24,353 bases of DNA from Clostridia bacterium (GTDB lineage Bacteria; Bacillota; Clostridia; Oscillospirales; CAG-272), in contig JAFXFQ010000030.1 of assembly GCA_017520365.1 (NCBI GenBank), forward strand, positions 1 through 24,353. The letters are read 5' to 3'. Shown here piece after piece: positions 23,605 to 24,353 of the stretch; the stretch's first letter is position 1; each line of letters begins with the position of its first letter. A program made the translations under genes and the position numbers. The notes beneath the pieces were generated by a model. The model searched no databases and was not told where the DNA came from. It worked only from the letters and a program-made list of their open reading frames with translations.

Positions 23605-24102
23605 TCAATTCATATCAATACCGACCGTGCCGGAATGGATGACCTCAACGTCACCGAAAAGCTCAAAGGAGCGGAGAGCGGCATTAAGCTGTGCGCTGTC
23701 GCCTGCAACCTCTACTACCACGCTCTTTTTGCCAACGCCTGCGCTTCGGCAGCCGATAAGGGAGCAGACATTCAGTATCTCCACTCTCTTTTCAGGGTCA
23801 TCGCAGGGAACTCGGATGAGGACCATCTCGCGGGAGACAAACTCCCAGTCCTCGCCGCCATCGCACTTGACGTCGATAACCTCCATACACCGCTCAAGCT
23901 GGCGGGCAAGAAGCTCAACATCGTCATCCGTTCCGATAACGGTAACTGTAATGTGATATACCTTCGGGTCCTCGGTCATACCTGTAACAAGGCTTTCAAT
24001 GTTGTATCCCCGTCTTGTAAACAGACCGGTAATCCGTGAAAGAACGCCGGGGCGGTTGTCAACCTTGACCATTATAAGGTGCTTTGTTTCCTTTGGCGCC
24101 AT
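23605..24102 (-). CDS. ilvH: Acetolactate synthase small (regulatory) subunit
   Basis: Regulatory subunit of acetohydroxyacid synthase, which starts valine, leucine and isoleucine synthesis. In known members it activates the catalytic subunit and confers valine feedback. 165 residues, family length. The N-terminal ACT domain (about 8-82) shows VDNRPGVLSRITGLFTRRGYNIESL, the valine-binding signature, and the C-terminal half holds the usual AHAS-small domain. The ATG has AAGGAGGACGCC upstream. The catalytic ilvB gene is not in the window. It follows glyA by 27 bases. Confidence 0.95.
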   Translation of the reverse strand: MAPKETKHLIMVKVDNRPGVLSRITGLFTRRGYNIESLVTGMTEDPKVYHITVTVIGTDDDVELLARQLERCMEVIDVKCDGGEDWEFVSREMVLIRVPCDDPEKRVEILNVCSLIGCRSAGVGKKSVVVEVAGDSAQLNAALRSFELFGDVEVIHSGTVGIDMN

Positions 24103-24129
24103 GGCGTCCTCCTTGATGATTTTTCAGAT

Positions 24130-24353
24130 TTAGTCGTAGATGGGGTACTTTTCGCAAATAGCTGTTACAGCCTGGCGGATGTAGTCAGCCTTTGCATCAA
24201 AATCGGTGGCTGTGAGAGTGATAAGCTCTGCAAGAACCTTCATATCCTCAGTGCCGAGGCCTCTGGAGGTCACAGCGGGAGTACCGATACGGATACCGCT
24301 TGTAACGAAGGGCTTTTCGGGGTCGTTGGGGATAGCGTTTTTGTTAACGGTTA
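24130..24353 (-). CDS. glyA: Serine hydroxymethyltransferase, C-terminal part (5' end outside window)
   Basis: The last about 73 residues of a minus-strand gene that runs off the window. It reads TVNKNAIPNDPEKPFVTSGI, then RIGTPAVTSRGLGTEDM, and ends in EKYPIYD before a TAA. These are the conserved C-terminal segments of GlyA, including the SGIRIGTPA stretch with the arginine that binds the substrate carboxylate. GlyA interconverts serine and glycine with tetrahydrofolate (EC 2.1.2.1). It is the most upstream visible gene of the minus-strand run glyA-ilvH-lipoprotein-cysteine desulfurase. Confidence 0.93.
   Translation of the reverse strand, partial: TVNKNAIPNDPEKPFVTSGIRIGTPAVTSRGLGTEDMKVLAELITLTATDFDAKADYIRQAVTAICEKYPIYD

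Overview
The window looks like chromosomal DNA of a low-to-moderate GC gut or rumen clostridium (Oscillospirales/Ruminococcaceae-like). This is inferred from a dockerin-bearing secreted protein, a lysine riboswitch on dapA, AGGAGG-type ribosome binding sites, sigma-A-type promoters and clostridial-looking protein sequences. No species can be named from the sequence alone.

Layout. (1) 1-350: end of a ribosomal RNA region, with a 5'-truncated 5S gene, a second complete identical 5S, tRNA-Asn and a terminator. (2) 351-894: no protein gene; a cluster of hairpins and then a strong promoter. (3) 895-3366: large secreted modular dockerin protein. (4) 3423-6664, minus strand: lysine biosynthesis operon dapA-dapB-lysA behind a lysine riboswitch and promoter. 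dapA has no ordinary start codon next to its ribosome binding site. (5) 6736-6911: a short inverted-repeat element, with a relative in the opposite orientation at 14807-14994. (6) 7000-14757, plus strand: DUF2079 membrane protein, RadC-like protein, rimM, trmD, three tandem paralogous alpha/beta-hydrolase esterases and a GH1 beta-glucosidase, then a terminator. (7) 15142-21871: complete F-type ATP synthase operon (atpI, B, E, F, H, A, G, D, C) with its own promoter and terminator. (8) 21892-24353, minus strand: truncated glyA, ilvH-type acetolactate synthase small subunit, a lipoprotein and a NifS-like cysteine desulfurase.

How the genes fit together. The dap operon makes diaminopimelate and lysine under lysine feedback through RNA. 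The esterases and GH1 enzyme suggest removal of acyl groups from, and hydrolysis of, plant-derived oligosaccharides or glycosides inside the cell. The ATP synthase is the most informative region. Its c subunit carries two membrane carboxylates (Glu30 and Glu63) plus the Thr/Tyr pattern of sodium-binding rotors. Its epsilon subunit lacks the regulatory C-terminal helices. Together these suggest a sodium-coupled enzyme without epsilon inhibition.

No CRISPR array, insertion sequence, phage module or defence system was seen. The best candidates for undescribed biology are the hairpin cluster after tRNA-Asn, the paired inverted-repeat elements, and the unusual ATP synthase.
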